A stretch of 62,594 nt of DNA, from NCBI RefSeq assembly GCF_000716445.1, contig NZ_JNWK01000062.1:1-62594 (forward strand), read 5' to 3'. Positions 26,474-37,603 of the stretch are shown piece after piece. The DNA is from Streptomyces wedmorensis (GTDB lineage Bacteria > Actinomycetota > Actinomycetes > Streptomycetales > Streptomycetaceae). A program made the translations under genes and the position numbers. The notes beneath the pieces are model-generated. The model saw only the letters and a list, made by a program, of their open reading frames with translations. It was not told the origin of the DNA and searched no databases. Within the stretch, counting starts at the first letter, position 1. Each line of letters begins with the position of its first letter.

Positions 26474-27796
26474 TCAGGCCGGGTTCTTCACGTCGGCCAG
26501 GTAGGTCGAGGCGCCGACGCAGTCGCGCAGCTCGTAGCGGGGCGCGACCGTACCGGTCCAGCGCAGGAAGCCGGACGCGCCGGTCGCCGCGCTCATGTCC
26601 ATGAACCGGCACCCCTCGTAGAGGACCTTGCCGTACGTGGTCGCGGAGGCGCCCGTCTTCACCTGGTGCGAGCCCATCAGCGCGCAGTCGACGTAGCGCA
26701 CCATCGGGCCGCGCGAGCCGTTCGCCTCGAAGTCGTACACGTGCGTGACGGCGTTCGGAGCCCACGACTTGAAGCTGTGCGCGGTGTCGTCACACGACAC
26801 GAAGGTGACGTTGCCCTTGTACCACTGGGAGTCGATCACCTTGTGGCCCGTGCCGCGCAGCTCGAACCGGATGCCCTGCGCGTACAGGCGCATGACGGAG
26901 TCGGCCCGGGTGCCGGCGTCGGGGGTGAGCTGGAAGAAGGTGCCGGTCGAGGCGGTGTCGGTGAGGATGTAGGAGCCGCCGGTGAAGTTCATGGAGCCGC
27001 CCCGGGTGTTCTTCACGAACACGCCCGACTGGTACTCCACCTTGCAGTCGCGGAACCAGTAGTTGAGGAACTGGTCCTGCTGGCTCGCCGACGGGGTCAT
27101 GCCGATGACGAGGAACGCGTCGGAGTAGGAACCGCCGACCTGGCAGTGGTCCCAGCCCATCTCGCTGTTCAGGTTGGACGTCGTGGCCGGCCCGTCCAGA
27201 CCGATGCCGCGCTTCCAGCTGCCGCGCCACTCCACGTCCGTGTACCAGGTGTCCTGGACGCCGTACGTGGCCGACGAGTAGGCGTAACAGAAGCTCGACG
27301 TGGCGTTGTTGCTGGTGAAGGTCAGCCCGGAGATCCGGATGTTCTTGTACCGCTGGTAGTTCGTCCACAGCGTCGTGTCGTCGGCCGTCGGCGCGTACAC
27401 GATCCGCGACAGGCGCTTGCCGTACCCGGTGATCGACAGCCCGTCGACGATCCCGCCGTTGCCCTCGCCGTTGACGTTCGGCAGCAGGGAGTCGGGCTGC
27501 GTCAGCAGGTACGTGCCCGGCGGAATGACCAGGACCTTCTTCGGGACGGCGCCCGAGATCGGATCCGGCTGGAACGAGGCGAGCACCTCGGCGGCGGCCG
27601 CCCGGAAGGCGGCGTCGCTGGCCGTGGCGCCCGTCGGGTCCGCGCCCTTGCTGATGACGTCCACGCTGTACGGGTCGTCACCGCCGCCGGCCGCGTGCGC
27701 GGTCCCGCCGCCGGCCACCACGGCCCCCGCCGCCATGCCCGCACCGGCCGTCGCCATCCCGCGTATGACGGAACGGCGGTCCATGCTTCCGGTCAT
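26474..27796 (-). CDS. Tat-exported right-handed beta-helix protein
   Basis: 440 residues from ATG 27796; a second ATG lies four codons later. The start MDRRSVIRGMATAGAGMAAG has a twin-arginine pair followed by a hydrophobic stretch and AHA, so Tat export is likely. The mature protein begins with a pectate-lyase-3-like GADPTGATASDAAFRAA block and continues as repeated short beta strands with Asn/Gly turns (NIRISGLTFTSNN, MNFTGGSYIL). Such folds bind or cleave polysaccharides or act as tail-spike-like adhesins. No catalytic motif is identifiable, so enzymatic activity is uncertain. Confidence 0.75.
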   Translation of the reverse strand: MTGSMDRRSVIRGMATAGAGMAAGAVVAGGGTAHAAGGGDDPYSVDVISKGADPTGATASDAAFRAAAAEVLASFQPDPISGAVPKKVLVIPPGTYLLTQPDSLLPNVNGEGNGGIVDGLSITGYGKRLSRIVYAPTADDTTLWTNYQRYKNIRISGLTFTSNNATSSFCYAYSSATYGVQDTWYTDVEWRGSWKRGIGLDGPATTSNLNSEMGWDHCQVGGSYSDAFLVIGMTPSASQQDQFLNYWFRDCKVEYQSGVFVKNTRGGSMNFTGGSYILTDTASTGTFFQLTPDAGTRADSVMRLYAQGIRFELRGTGHKVIDSQWYKGNVTFVSCDDTAHSFKSWAPNAVTHVYDFEANGSRGPMVRYVDCALMGSHQVKTGASATTYGKVLYEGCRFMDMSAATGASGFLRWTGTVAPRYELRDCVGASTYLADVKNPA

Positions 27797-27944
27797 TGCT
27801 TGCCCCCAAAAGTAATGATCATGTGAAAGACATGCCATCCGACCACGACTCCCGCGACGACGCAAGATCACTTTCCCGCTCGATGCCGCCGCTCCGGGAA
27901 GACCGTAGGAAACTCGATGGCGCCCCCGTGTCCCCTGGACGATC

Positions 27945-28514
27945 ATGCAAGGCATGAGCGACGAACCCGCACGCTGGACCCAGGCGACCGTGTACCCCGA
28001 CATGTGGGCCGACCCCGACGACGACCCCCGCAACAGGGACAGCAGCAGCCCGGACGGCGAACGGGCCACGCTCCGCGATTTCCTGACGGACTATCGGATC
28101 ACCCTGCGGATGAAGTGCGAGGGCCTCGACGCGGAGCAGTTGGCCCGCCGGTCCGTCCCGCCGTCGACGATGTCCCTGCTCGGTCTCCTCCGCCACCTCG
28201 CCGAGGTGGAGCGCGACTGGCGCAACTGGATCAGCGACGGCGAGCCGCTGCCGAAGCTGTACGGCGCACGCGACGCCGACTTCCACGGCGCCGTCGCCGA
28301 CCAGTCCGTGGTCGACGCCGCCTACGCAGACCTCGAGCGCGAGCAGGCCGCCATGGACGTTGCCCTGGCGGGCTTTCCGGACCTGGGCGAACGCGTGGGC
28401 AAGGACGAGATGGCGATACGCGAGCTGATGGTCCACATGATCGACGAGTACGCCCGCCACTGCGGACACGCCGACCTGCTCCGCGAATGCGTCGACGGCC
28501 GCGTGGGCCAGTAG
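27945..28514 (+). CDS. DinB/DUF664-family protein
   Basis: 189 residues from ATG 27945 (ATG 27954 is an alternative). It has the four-helix DinB fold with a conserved LLRHLAEVERDWRNW helix carrying a metal-binding His, and a second HMIDEYARHCGHADLLRE helix with two more His residues. Family members are thiol-dependent (often mycothiol) transferases or of unknown activity. The leader has no obvious ribosome site, so translation may start at or near the transcript end. It diverges from the beta-helix gene. Confidence 0.75.
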   Translation: MQGMSDEPARWTQATVYPDMWADPDDDPRNRDSSSPDGERATLRDFLTDYRITLRMKCEGLDAEQLARRSVPPSTMSLLGLLRHLAEVERDWRNWISDGEPLPKLYGARDADFHGAVADQSVVDAAYADLEREQAAMDVALAGFPDLGERVGKDEMAIRELMVHMIDEYARHCGHADLLRECVDGRVGQ

Positions 28515-28670
28515 GAACCCCGTCGGGCGGCCTGCCCGTACCTGCCGGGCGGGTTCCTGGTCCAAGGACCCCGGCCGGCTCCGTCCACCCTTCGGGCCTG
28601 TTCACTCGTCATGGTGGACCCGGGCCCTGCCACCTCCGGTGCGCCGGGAGAGTCGGGCAGCGTGGGCCCC

Positions 28671-29207
28671 ATGCAGCCCCGTCGCATCACGCTCGCCCTC
28701 ATCGCCGTGCTTCTCACCAGCGGATGTGTGGCCGTTCCGCGCCCTACCGCACCGGCCCCGCCGTCCCGGACCGCCCACCTGGCGCCGGACGCCGAGCGTG
28801 CCCCCGCGCCGATTCCGACCTGGCCGGCGCCGACACCGGCCGCCGCCCGTGAGGCCCTGACCGAGACCGACACCGCCCCGCGGCAGGCGGACCGGCCGGC
28901 CGGTCCGCCTCCCCGTCCGGCGGCGCCGGCCGTCGAGCGGGCGACGGGAACGGGGGCCGGCCGGTCACCGGCTCGCGGCACGGTCCCGAAGCACCCGCGC
29001 GGCTCGGTGAGGAAACCCGGGAAGCCCGCCGCCGAGACGCGGGCCGTCACGCCCCGGGCACCGAAGCGGAACCGCGCGGTTTCCCCGCGCCCGCAGCAGC
29101 AGCCGACGGGCCTCCCCTCCGAGATGCGCCGGCTGTGCCGTCAGGCCGAGGGAATCCAGGCACCCATGGGCGCGGCCGACCTCTGCCGCGGGATGTACGG
29201 CCGGTGA
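28671..29207 (+). CDS. Putative lipoprotein, function unknown
   Basis: 178 residues from ATG 28671. The signal ends in the lipobox LLTSGC, so the mature protein is probably lipid-anchored at Cys18. The middle (20-145) is Pro/Ala/Thr/Arg-rich and likely disordered. The last 27 residues (MRRLCRQAEGIQAPMG...) are compact, contain two cysteines and look conserved. No family is recognised. Confidence 0.6.
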   Translation: MQPRRITLALIAVLLTSGCVAVPRPTAPAPPSRTAHLAPDAERAPAPIPTWPAPTPAAAREALTETDTAPRQADRPAGPPPRPAAPAVERATGTGAGRSPARGTVPKHPRGSVRKPGKPAAETRAVTPRAPKRNRAVSPRPQQQPTGLPSEMRRLCRQAEGIQAPMGAADLCRGMYGR

Positions 29208-29334
29208 CCTCGCGGACGCCCGGCCGCTGACGTCGCGGACGGCTGTGGGGAAGGGGGGCCACGCCTACGGCCCGGACGCTCCCCGGCCCCGGCCCCGGCC
29301 CCGGGCACGGGCACGGGCGCCTGCGCGAACCGGG

Positions 29335-30645
29335 TCAGTCGTCGAGGGCGTCCATGACCTTGCCCAGGTCGACGAACTTGAAGCCGGTCGCGGGCCGGTC
29401 GCCGTCGCCGGGGGAGTCGTGACCGTCCTGGACGACGAGGAGGCCGCGGGGGTAGCGGGAGCCGAGGGGCGCGTTCAGTGCCGCGGCGCCGTCGCACTCC
29501 TCGGAACCGTCGAGGACGCCGCCCGCCGGGGTGATCCGGAAGCCGCCCTCGTACTCGTTGTCGTCCTCCCGCTCCCGGTCGTACGCGGCGAAGGTGTCGT
29601 CGCCCTGGCTCGAGGCCAGCAGGTACCCGTCGCCGTCGGTCTCGGTGACCAGGGCCAGGCCCTCGACGTCGGCGCTGATCCGGGTGCCGCCGAAGCCGGG
29701 GTCGGTGCCCGCGGCGCACTCCTCGGTCTGCTCGTCGTAGGTTCCGGGAACGCCGTACTCGCGCACCTTGTCGACGAGTTCGGGCTCACCGGTGAGGTCG
29801 GCGCGCAGACGCCAGATGCCGACGTCCTCCTGACCCGCGTACAGGGTGCCGTCGGCGGGGTCGACGACCATGCCCTCGACCTGCGGCAGTTCGCCGGGCT
29901 CGGCGCACGGAGACCACGACGTGCCGTTCGGCAGACGGAACGCGGACGGCAGGTCCAGGGTGCGGATCTTGCGGTACGTGACCTTCCCGCCCGCCGCCGG
30001 GAGCAGTTCGAGGAGGGCGATGCTCGTGCGCTCGCGCCGGCTCACCAGGGCGTACGAGCGGCCGCTCGCCGGGTCGGTCCAGGTCGCGAGGCCGTAGGCG
30101 GTCCGCTGCTCGTCGACCTCGTCCTGGTCCTGGGAGAAGACGGCCGGCGCGGCGGGGTCGGTGACGTCGCCCAGCGGGCCCCCGGCACGGTCCCGGTCGA
30201 TGCGGTAGAAGCGCAGGCGGTCGTGGCCGCGGTCGCTGGTGACGGCCAGGTCGGCCCGCCCGGAGGTCAGCCGCATGTCGTGGACGAGGTCCACGTTGTT
30301 GAAGCGTCCGGGCGCGCCACCCTCCCGCGCCGCGGGCGGTGCGGCTATCGCCTGCACCGGGCGCGCGTCCAGGTCGTAGACCCTCAGCCCGCCCTCCTTG
30401 GCGGTCGCGATGACCAGACTCCGGCCCGGGGCGGCCGCGTTGCGCCAGATCGCCGGGTCGTCCGCGTCCGCGTTCCCGCCCGCCTCGTCGTCGTGCAGGA
30501 CGGGGGTCTCCGCCCGGGGCGTCACGGCGGGCAGCGCGTGCCCGAGGGCACGGGGCTGGGCCTGGGCGGGGACGGCGAGCGCCAGTGCCACCAGGGCGGC
30601 CGCCGCGGCCGGTACGAGCGGACGGAGCGTTCGGTGGGTCGTCAT
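29335..30645 (-). CDS. Secreted beta-propeller phytase
   Basis: 436 residues from ATG 30645 with GGAG upstream. Residues 1-29 are a signal peptide (ALALAVPAQA). The family hallmarks are present: DADDPAIWRNAAAPGRSLVI near the start, then RFNNVDLVHDM, VEGMVVDPADGTLYAGQEDVGIW and DVEGLALVTETDGDGYLLAS, rich in Asp/Glu that bind calcium in the propeller. Such enzymes release phosphate from phytate outside the cell. A GTTCACC on the minus strand at 30753-30759 resembles a PhoP half-box, and a TTACC/GGTAA inverted repeat lies at 30728-30741; both are about 85-115 nt upstream. Confidence 0.9.
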   Translation of the reverse strand: MTTHRTLRPLVPAAAAALVALALAVPAQAQPRALGHALPAVTPRAETPVLHDDEAGGNADADDPAIWRNAAAPGRSLVIATAKEGGLRVYDLDARPVQAIAAPPAAREGGAPGRFNNVDLVHDMRLTSGRADLAVTSDRGHDRLRFYRIDRDRAGGPLGDVTDPAAPAVFSQDQDEVDEQRTAYGLATWTDPASGRSYALVSRRERTSIALLELLPAAGGKVTYRKIRTLDLPSAFRLPNGTSWSPCAEPGELPQVEGMVVDPADGTLYAGQEDVGIWRLRADLTGEPELVDKVREYGVPGTYDEQTEECAAGTDPGFGGTRISADVEGLALVTETDGDGYLLASSQGDDTFAAYDREREDDNEYEGGFRITPAGGVLDGSEECDGAAALNAPLGSRYPRGLLVVQDGHDSPGDGDRPATGFKFVDLGKVMDALDD

Positions 30646-30792
30646 GCGGGATCTCCTCGGCAGAGGGACGGGTCAGGCATGACAGTGCTGGTCGCGTGTG
30701 TACCGACGGAGGCCGGGGGATGACGAGTTACCCCGCGGTAAGCAGTACGGCCGGTGAACCGGCGGGGACGGCGGCGTGCGCTCAGGCCGTGC

Positions 30793-31458
30793 TCAGTGTC
30801 CGCCGAAGTGCCAGGACCGGATGTCCTGGTAGCGGATCGGTCCCGGACCGCGGCCGTAGTTGCTGCCGACGAGGTGGAGGCGTTCGGTCGGCCATCGGCG
30901 ACCCGTGAAGCCGGACAGTCCCTCGGCTGCCTCCGTCACGCTGGTGGGGTCGTCGCGGCGGGCGCGGGCCAGCGTGAGGTGGGGGCGCAGGGGCCGGTCC
31001 TCGAAGGGGATCCCGCACTCCTTGACCACGGCGCGCACGCCGGTGGCGAGCCGGTGCAGCGCGTCGAGCTCTCCGTCGATGCCGCTCCACAGCACCCGCT
31101 CGTCGAAGTGCCCGCCGCCGCGCAGCGACAGTTCGACCGGGCGGTGCGACGCCGCGAGTGCCGCCAGTGGCGCCTGGAGCAGCGGAACGGTCGCGACCGG
31201 GAGCTCCCCGAGGAACGCGAGGGTGATGTGCCAGTCCTCGATGCGGTTCCACCGCATCCGGGGGTAGGCGTCGTAGGCGGGGCGCAGCGCCCGTGCCAGC
31301 TCGTCCTTCGCCTCGTCGGGCGGGGCGAGGGCGATGAACACGCGCACGGTCGACGCCCGGGGGTCCTCGTCCGTGCGAAGGCCTGTGTCGAGGTCCGTGT
31401 CGAGGTCCGTGTGGAGGTCCGGGCGACGGTCCGTGTCGCTCCCCGGCAGATCGGTCAT
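30793..31458 (-). CDS. thpR: RNA 2',3'-cyclic phosphodiesterase, 2H family
   Basis: 221 residues from ATG 31458. Two HxTx motifs define the 2H phosphoesterases: WHITLAFLG at about residue 76 and PHLTLARAR at about residue 158. The family (LigT/ThpR) opens 2',3'-cyclic phosphates of RNA and can join tRNA halves in vitro with 2'-5' links. The first 36 residues are a repeat-encoded extension (DLDTDLDTGLRTDED), and translation may really start nearer VRVFIALAPP. It is a third RNA-end enzyme in the window, 28 kb from the ligase/Pnkp pair. Confidence 0.85.
   Translation of the reverse strand: MTDLPGSDTDRRPDLHTDLDTDLDTGLRTDEDPRASTVRVFIALAPPDEAKDELARALRPAYDAYPRMRWNRIEDWHITLAFLGELPVATVPLLQAPLAALAASHRPVELSLRGGGHFDERVLWSGIDGELDALHRLATGVRAVVKECGIPFEDRPLRPHLTLARARRDDPTSVTEAAEGLSGFTGRRWPTERLHLVGSNYGRGPGPIRYQDIRSWHFGGH
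31385..31432. repeat. Four 12-bp tandem repeats in the start of thpR
   Basis: GTGTCGAGGTCC at 31385-31396 and 31397-31408, GTGTGGAGGTCC at 31409-31420, and a diverged unit at 31421-31432. They encode the Asp/Leu/Thr repeat at the N-terminus of the phosphoesterase. Confidence 0.85.
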
Positions 31459-31553
31459 CGTCCGTTCCCTACTCGCGGTGCCGCCGGCACCTGGTGCGGT
31501 GCGCCGTGACGAGGCGAGCGTATGCGGTGCCCGGAAGGCGCCGTGCGCCGGGG

Positions 31554-31594
31554 CGCGCGTCGGCCGGCCGACGGAGCCGGCCGGCCGACGCGCG
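31554..31594 (-). terminator. 17-bp hairpin after katG
   Basis: Perfect stem 31554-31570 with 31578-31594 around a 7-nt loop, 39 nt past the katG stop on the minus strand. One of the strongest stems of the window. Confidence 0.75.
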
Positions 31595-31632
31595 AGGTGC
31601 GGGCGTGAGGGGCCTCACCGCCCGCGACGCCC

Positions 31633-33938
<2,306 letters not shown>

Positions 33939-34038
33939 CGAGACACGGGGGGACGGCCCGTCGCGCGGGCGGGGGCCACTCCGTGGGATCGGTCCTTCAC
34001 TCTCTCCGTCTCCCGCCGCGCTGGAGTCTTCCTGTCCC

Positions 34039-34079
34039 TTGGCCATCAACAAAACCGATCCTACGATGGACGTAGTCCA
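34039..34079 (+). promoter_or_regulatory. catR promoter with Fur/CatR-type operator
   Basis: TTGGCC (34039-34044) and TACGAT (34062-34067) are spaced by exactly 17 nt. The palindrome TGGACGTAGTCCA (34067-34079: TGGAC, 3-nt centre, GTCCA) overlaps the end of the -10 box, so a bound repressor would block the start. Autoregulation by the adjacent Fur-family protein is the simplest reading. Confidence 0.65.
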
Positions 34080-34138
34080 AGTCAAGAACCACGCCAAACG
34101 ACTGTCCGAGAGCCGACGAGCCGAAGAGGTGAGCCGAC

Positions 34139-34549
34139 GTGAACGACCTGCTGGAGCGACTGCGCGCGCGGGGATGGCGGATGACGTCCCAGCGGCGTGT
34201 CGTCGCCGAGGTCCTGGCCGGCGACCACGTGCACCTCACCGCGGACGAGGTCCACGCGCGCGCGGTGGCGCGCCTGCCGGAGATCGCGCGGGCGACCGTC
34301 TACAACACGCTCGGCGAACTGGTGGCGCTCGGCGAGGTCGTCGAACTCTCCACCGACGGCCGCGCGAAGCGCTACGACCCGAACGCGCACCGCCCGCACC
34401 AGCACCTGGTCTGCTCCGGCTGCGGGATCATCCGGGACGTCCATCCCACGGGGGACCCGCTGGACGTCCTCCCGCCCGCCGAGCGCTTCGGCTTCACCGT
34501 CTCGAAGGCCGACGTGACGTACCGGGGGCTGTGCCCGGCCTGCGTCTGA
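34139..34549 (+). CDS. Fur-family peroxide-responsive repressor (CatR/PerR-like)
   Basis: 136 residues from GTG 34139 (GAGGT at 34126-34130). The winged helix is MTSQRRVVAEVLAGDHVHLT with the recognition part ARATVYNTLGELVALG. The metal sites include the HRPHQHLVCSGCG block and the final CPACV, that is, the two CXXC zinc-binding pairs. It is divergent from katG, whose product removes peroxide, so it should be the peroxide sensor of this pair. FurA-type iron control is the alternative. Confidence 0.85.
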   Translation: MNDLLERLRARGWRMTSQRRVVAEVLAGDHVHLTADEVHARAVARLPEIARATVYNTLGELVALGEVVELSTDGRAKRYDPNAHRPHQHLVCSGCGIIRDVHPTGDPLDVLPPAERFGFTVSKADVTYRGLCPACV

Positions 34550-34567
34550 CCCGCCGGGGCACACGCG

Positions 34568-34605
34568 GAGGAGCCCCTCCACCGGCGACGGTGAAGGGGC
34601 TCCTC
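34568..34605. terminator. Bidirectional terminator between catR and tpx
   Basis: 17-bp arms, GAGGAGCCCCTCCACCG (34568-34584) and its complement (34589-34605) with one mismatch and the tetraloop GCGA. It serves both convergent genes. Confidence 0.8.
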
Positions 34606-34638
34606 TGTCCGCGTGCCGCGGCCGGTGGCCGCAGGCGA

Positions 34639-35139
34639 CTACTTCAGGGCCGCGAGGGCCGCGTCGTAGCTGGGCTCCTCGGCGATCTCGCCGACCAGCT
34701 CCGCGTGCAGGACCTGGTCGTTCTCGTCGAGGACGACGACGGCGCGGGCGGTGAGGCCGGCCAGCGGGCCGTCCGCGATCTCCACGCCGTAGTTGGTGTG
34801 GAACTCGCGGCCGCGGAGGGTCGACAGGTTCTTCACGTTCTCGAGACCCTCGGCGCCGCAGAAGCGAGCCTGGGCGAAGGGCAGGTCGGCGGAGATGCAG
34901 AGGACGACCGTGTTCTCCAGCTCGCCGGCCTTCGCGTTGAACGCGCGGACCGAGGAGGCGCACGTCGGCGTGTCGACGCTCGGGAAGATGTTGAGGACCT
35001 TGCGCAGGCCGGCGTAGTCCTTCAGCGACTTGTCCGCCAGACCCTCGGCGACGAGCGTGAAGTCGGGGGCCTGGCTGCCGGGCAGCGGCAGGGCGCCGTT
35101 GACCTGAACCGGGTTGCCCTTCAGCGTGACCTGGGCCAT
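34639..35139 (-). CDS. tpx: Thiol peroxidase
   Basis: 166 residues from ATG 35139 with AAGGAG upstream. The peroxidatic cysteine is Cys60 in [15 protein letters not shown] and the resolving cysteine is Cys94 in ARFCGAEG, as in atypical 2-Cys Tpx. It reduces hydrogen and alkyl peroxides using thioredoxin. Together with katG and the Fur-type repressor it makes an oxidative-stress block. Confidence 0.93.
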   Translation of the reverse strand: MAQVTLKGNPVQVNGALPLPGSQAPDFTLVAEGLADKSLKDYAGLRKVLNIFPSVDTPTCASSVRAFNAKAGELENTVVLCISADLPFAQARFCGAEGLENVKNLSTLRGREFHTNYGVEIADGPLAGLTARAVVVLDENDQVLHAELVGEIAEEPSYDAALAALK

Positions 35140-35287
35140 GGAGATCTCCTTCGGACGGTGTAAACGGCAACGTGGGGTATCGGGGGAATCGTACGGCGTA
35201 CGGACCTGCGGAAACGAAACGGGCACCACCAGAGAGTCACGACCCCGCACGGAGAGCCCCCGGCACCGGGTCCTGCAAGGGTTGCCG

Positions 35288-35322
35288 CAACTCTTGACGG
35301 CCCTTTAATTCACTCCTTAAAT
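35288..35322 (+). promoter_or_regulatory. Promoter of the GH16 gene
   Basis: TTGACG (35294-35299) and TTAAAT (35317-35322) with a 17-nt spacer, in an AT-rich island. The preceding CAACTC makes the 12-mer CAACTCTTGACG, which also occurs at 11261-11272 upstream of the hexosaminidase gene. Confidence 0.6.
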
Positions 35323-35378
35323 CATGTGCGCAATGAAGTGGCTCGACCTGTCCCCACGCCCCCACGGAAGTGAGAGTC

Positions 35379-36653
35379 ATGCCCTCCTCCCGCTCACGCC
35401 TGCGCCCGCTGACCACGGCGGTCACCGCCCTGGCCCTCGCCCTGGCCGTCGCGGCGCTCGGCCCCGGCCCCGCCGGGGCAGGCGGTCCCGCCGAGGCCAC
35501 CGCGCCCGCGGCCGGGGCCGCCGCCGTCACCTTCTCCGACGACTTCGACGGACCGGCCGGCTCCGCCGTGGACGGCACCCGGTGGCAGATCGAGACGGGC
35601 GACAACGTCGACAACCACGAGCGGCAGTACTACACGGCCGGCAACCGCAACGCCGCGCTCGACGGCCAGGGCCACCTGGTGATCACCGCGCGCAAGGAGA
35701 ACCCGGGCAACTACGCCTGCTGGTACGGCCGGTGCGAGTACACCTCCGCGCGGCTGAACACCGCAGGCCGGTTCACCACCCGGTACGGACACGTCGAGGC
35801 CCGCATGAAGGTGCCGCGCGGCCAGGGCATGTGGCCCGCGTTCTGGATGCTCGGCGACGACATCGGCCAGGTCGGCTGGCCGGCGTCGGGTGAGATCGAC
35901 GTCATGGAGAACGTCGGCTTCGAACCCTCCACGGTCCACGGCACCCTCCACGGCCCCGGCTACTCGGGCTCCGGCGGCATCGGCGCCGCGTACACCCTCC
36001 CCGGCGGACAGGCCTTCGCCGACGCCTTCCACACCTTCGCCGTGGACTGGTCGCCGGGCCGGATCACCTGGACCGTGGACGGCGCGGTCTACCAGACCCG
36101 TACCCCCAGCGACCTGGGCGGACGGACCTGGGCCTTCGACAAGCCGTTCTTCCTCATCCTCAACCTGGCCGTCGGCGGCTACTGGCCCGGCGACCCGGAC
36201 GGCTCCACCGCCTTCCCCCGGCAGCTCGTCGTCGACCACGTCCGCGTCACCACCGCCGACGGTCCCGTCACCGCCGGCCCGATCACCGGCATCGGCGGCA
36301 AGTGCGTGGACGTCGCCGGCGCGAACACCGCGAACGGCACCCCTGTCCAGCTCTACGACTGCAACGGCACCCCCGCCCAGCAGTGGACCCTCGCGTCCGA
36401 CGGCACGATCCGCGCCCTCGGCAAGTGCCTCGACGTCACCTCCGCGGGAACCGCCGACGGCACCCTCGTCCAACTCTGGGACTGCAACGGCACGGAAGCC
36501 CAGCGCTGGACCGCCGACACCGCCCGCGACATCGTCAACCCGCGGTCCGGCAAGTGCCTCGACGCCACCGGCAACAGCTCCGCCAACGGCACCCGCCTGC
36601 AGATCTGGACCTGCGGTGGCGGCGCCAACCAGAAGTGGACAGTGACTCGCTGA
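35379..36653 (+). CDS. Secreted GH16 beta-1,3-glucanase with ricin-type lectin domain
   Basis: 424 residues from ATG 35379 (GGAAG at 35366-35370); a GTG three codons earlier overlaps that site. Residues 1-34 are a signal peptide. The GH16 catalytic motif is GEIDVMEN with Glu172, Asp174 and Glu177, preceded by GMWPAFWMLGDD. Residues about 300-424 are a ricin B/CBM13 lectin with three repeats (GKCVDV, GKCLDV, GKCLDA, each followed by a QLYDCNG/QLWDCNG/IWTCGG block). It probably cuts laminarin or fungal cell-wall glucan. The stop lies inside a 9-bp repeat array. Confidence 0.92.
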   Translation: MPSSRSRLRPLTTAVTALALALAVAALGPGPAGAGGPAEATAPAAGAAAVTFSDDFDGPAGSAVDGTRWQIETGDNVDNHERQYYTAGNRNAALDGQGHLVITARKENPGNYACWYGRCEYTSARLNTAGRFTTRYGHVEARMKVPRGQGMWPAFWMLGDDIGQVGWPASGEIDVMENVGFEPSTVHGTLHGPGYSGSGGIGAAYTLPGGQAFADAFHTFAVDWSPGRITWTVDGAVYQTRTPSDLGGRTWAFDKPFFLILNLAVGGYWPGDPDGSTAFPRQLVVDHVRVTTADGPVTAGPITGIGGKCVDVAGANTANGTPVQLYDCNGTPAQQWTLASDGTIRALGKCLDVTSAGTADGTLVQLWDCNGTEAQRWTADTARDIVNPRSGKCLDATGNSSANGTRLQIWTCGGGANQKWTVTR

Positions 36654-36680
36654 ACTCGCTGAACTCGCTGGACTCGCCGA
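36645..36680. repeat. Four 9-bp tandem repeats at the end of the glucanase gene
   Basis: ACTCGCTGA twice, ACTCGCTGG, ACTCGCCGA. Each of the first two units carries a TGA in the glucanase frame, so the stop is duplicated. Origin by slippage is likely. Confidence 0.85.
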
Positions 36681-36738
36681 CTCGGTGACCCGCTGACTCC
36701 GCCCCCTCCCGTCGGCGGTGCGCGACGGCCCTTCCGCC

Positions 36739-37518
36739 TCACACCCGGTGGGTCGTACGGCTCGCACCGAAGCGGGACGGCGGGAGGCCGAAGGCGCGGG
36801 TGAAGGCGGCGGTGAAGGCGGCGGGGGAGGAGTAGCCGAGACGGGCGGCGACCTCGGTCACGGACGCGGTACGGAGGAGGGGGACGGCGGCGAGGAGACG
36901 GGCGCGGGCCCGCCAGACGGCGGGGCTCTCGCCGGTCTCCGCGCGGAAGCGCCGGGTGAAGGCCCGCTCGCTGAGGGCGGTACGGGCCGCCCAGTCGGTG
37001 TTGGTGACGCCGGCGTCGGGCGAGTCGAGGTACGCGCGGCACAGGGCCGCGAGGTCGTCGGAGGCCGGGATGTCGACGTGGAAGGGCAGCGGGGCGCGCG
37101 CGGCGATCTCGTGCAGGAGTAGGGTGGTGACGGCCCCCTCCCGCCCGGCGACGCTGTAGTCGACAGGGAACTCGGCCGCGGAGAGCAGCAGTTCACGCAG
37201 GAGCGGCGGCACGTCCACCACCGTGCAGCGGGTCGGCCACCACGGAACGGCGCCGGGTTCCACGTAAAGGCTGCGGGTGCTCACGCCCAGCATCCGCACG
37301 CGGTGGAGGGTGGCGGGCGGGATGAGCACGGCCCGCTCGGGCGGCACGGTCCAGGTGCCGTCGGCGGTGTCGACGACCATCACGCCGGTGGCCCCGTACA
37401 GGAACTGGGCGCGCCGGTGCTCGTGCCAGTCGAGGACGTGGCCGGCCGGGTAGTCGGTGCCGATCGGCAGGACGGCCCGGTCGACGTGGTCGACGTCGTC
37501 CAGGGGGATGTTCTTCAC
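36739..37518 (-). CDS. AraC-family transcriptional regulator
   Basis: 259 residues from GTG 37518. The N-terminal cupin-like sensor has HVLDWHEHRRAQFLYGATGV and VLIPPATLHRVRM. The C-terminal double helix-turn-helix (about 165-259) has ALSERAFTRRFRAETGESPA and VTEVAARLGYSSPAAFTAAF. It diverges from the TauE/SafE permease gene with 85 nt between the starts, so that gene is the likely target. Confidence 0.85.
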   Translation of the reverse strand: MKNIPLDDVDHVDRAVLPIGTDYPAGHVLDWHEHRRAQFLYGATGVMVVDTADGTWTVPPERAVLIPPATLHRVRMLGVSTRSLYVEPGAVPWWPTRCTVVDVPPLLRELLLSAAEFPVDYSVAGREGAVTTLLLHEIAARAPLPFHVDIPASDDLAALCRAYLDSPDAGVTNTDWAARTALSERAFTRRFRAETGESPAVWRARARLLAAVPLLRTASVTEVAARLGYSSPAAFTAAFTRAFGLPPSRFGASRTTHRV

Positions 37519-37603
37519 CGGCCCCACCGTAGTGGCCGAGACGCGAAGGAACAGCGCCGACCATCGCATGCGGGCCATGGTGGTGAACTGATGGGCTTGA
37601 CCC

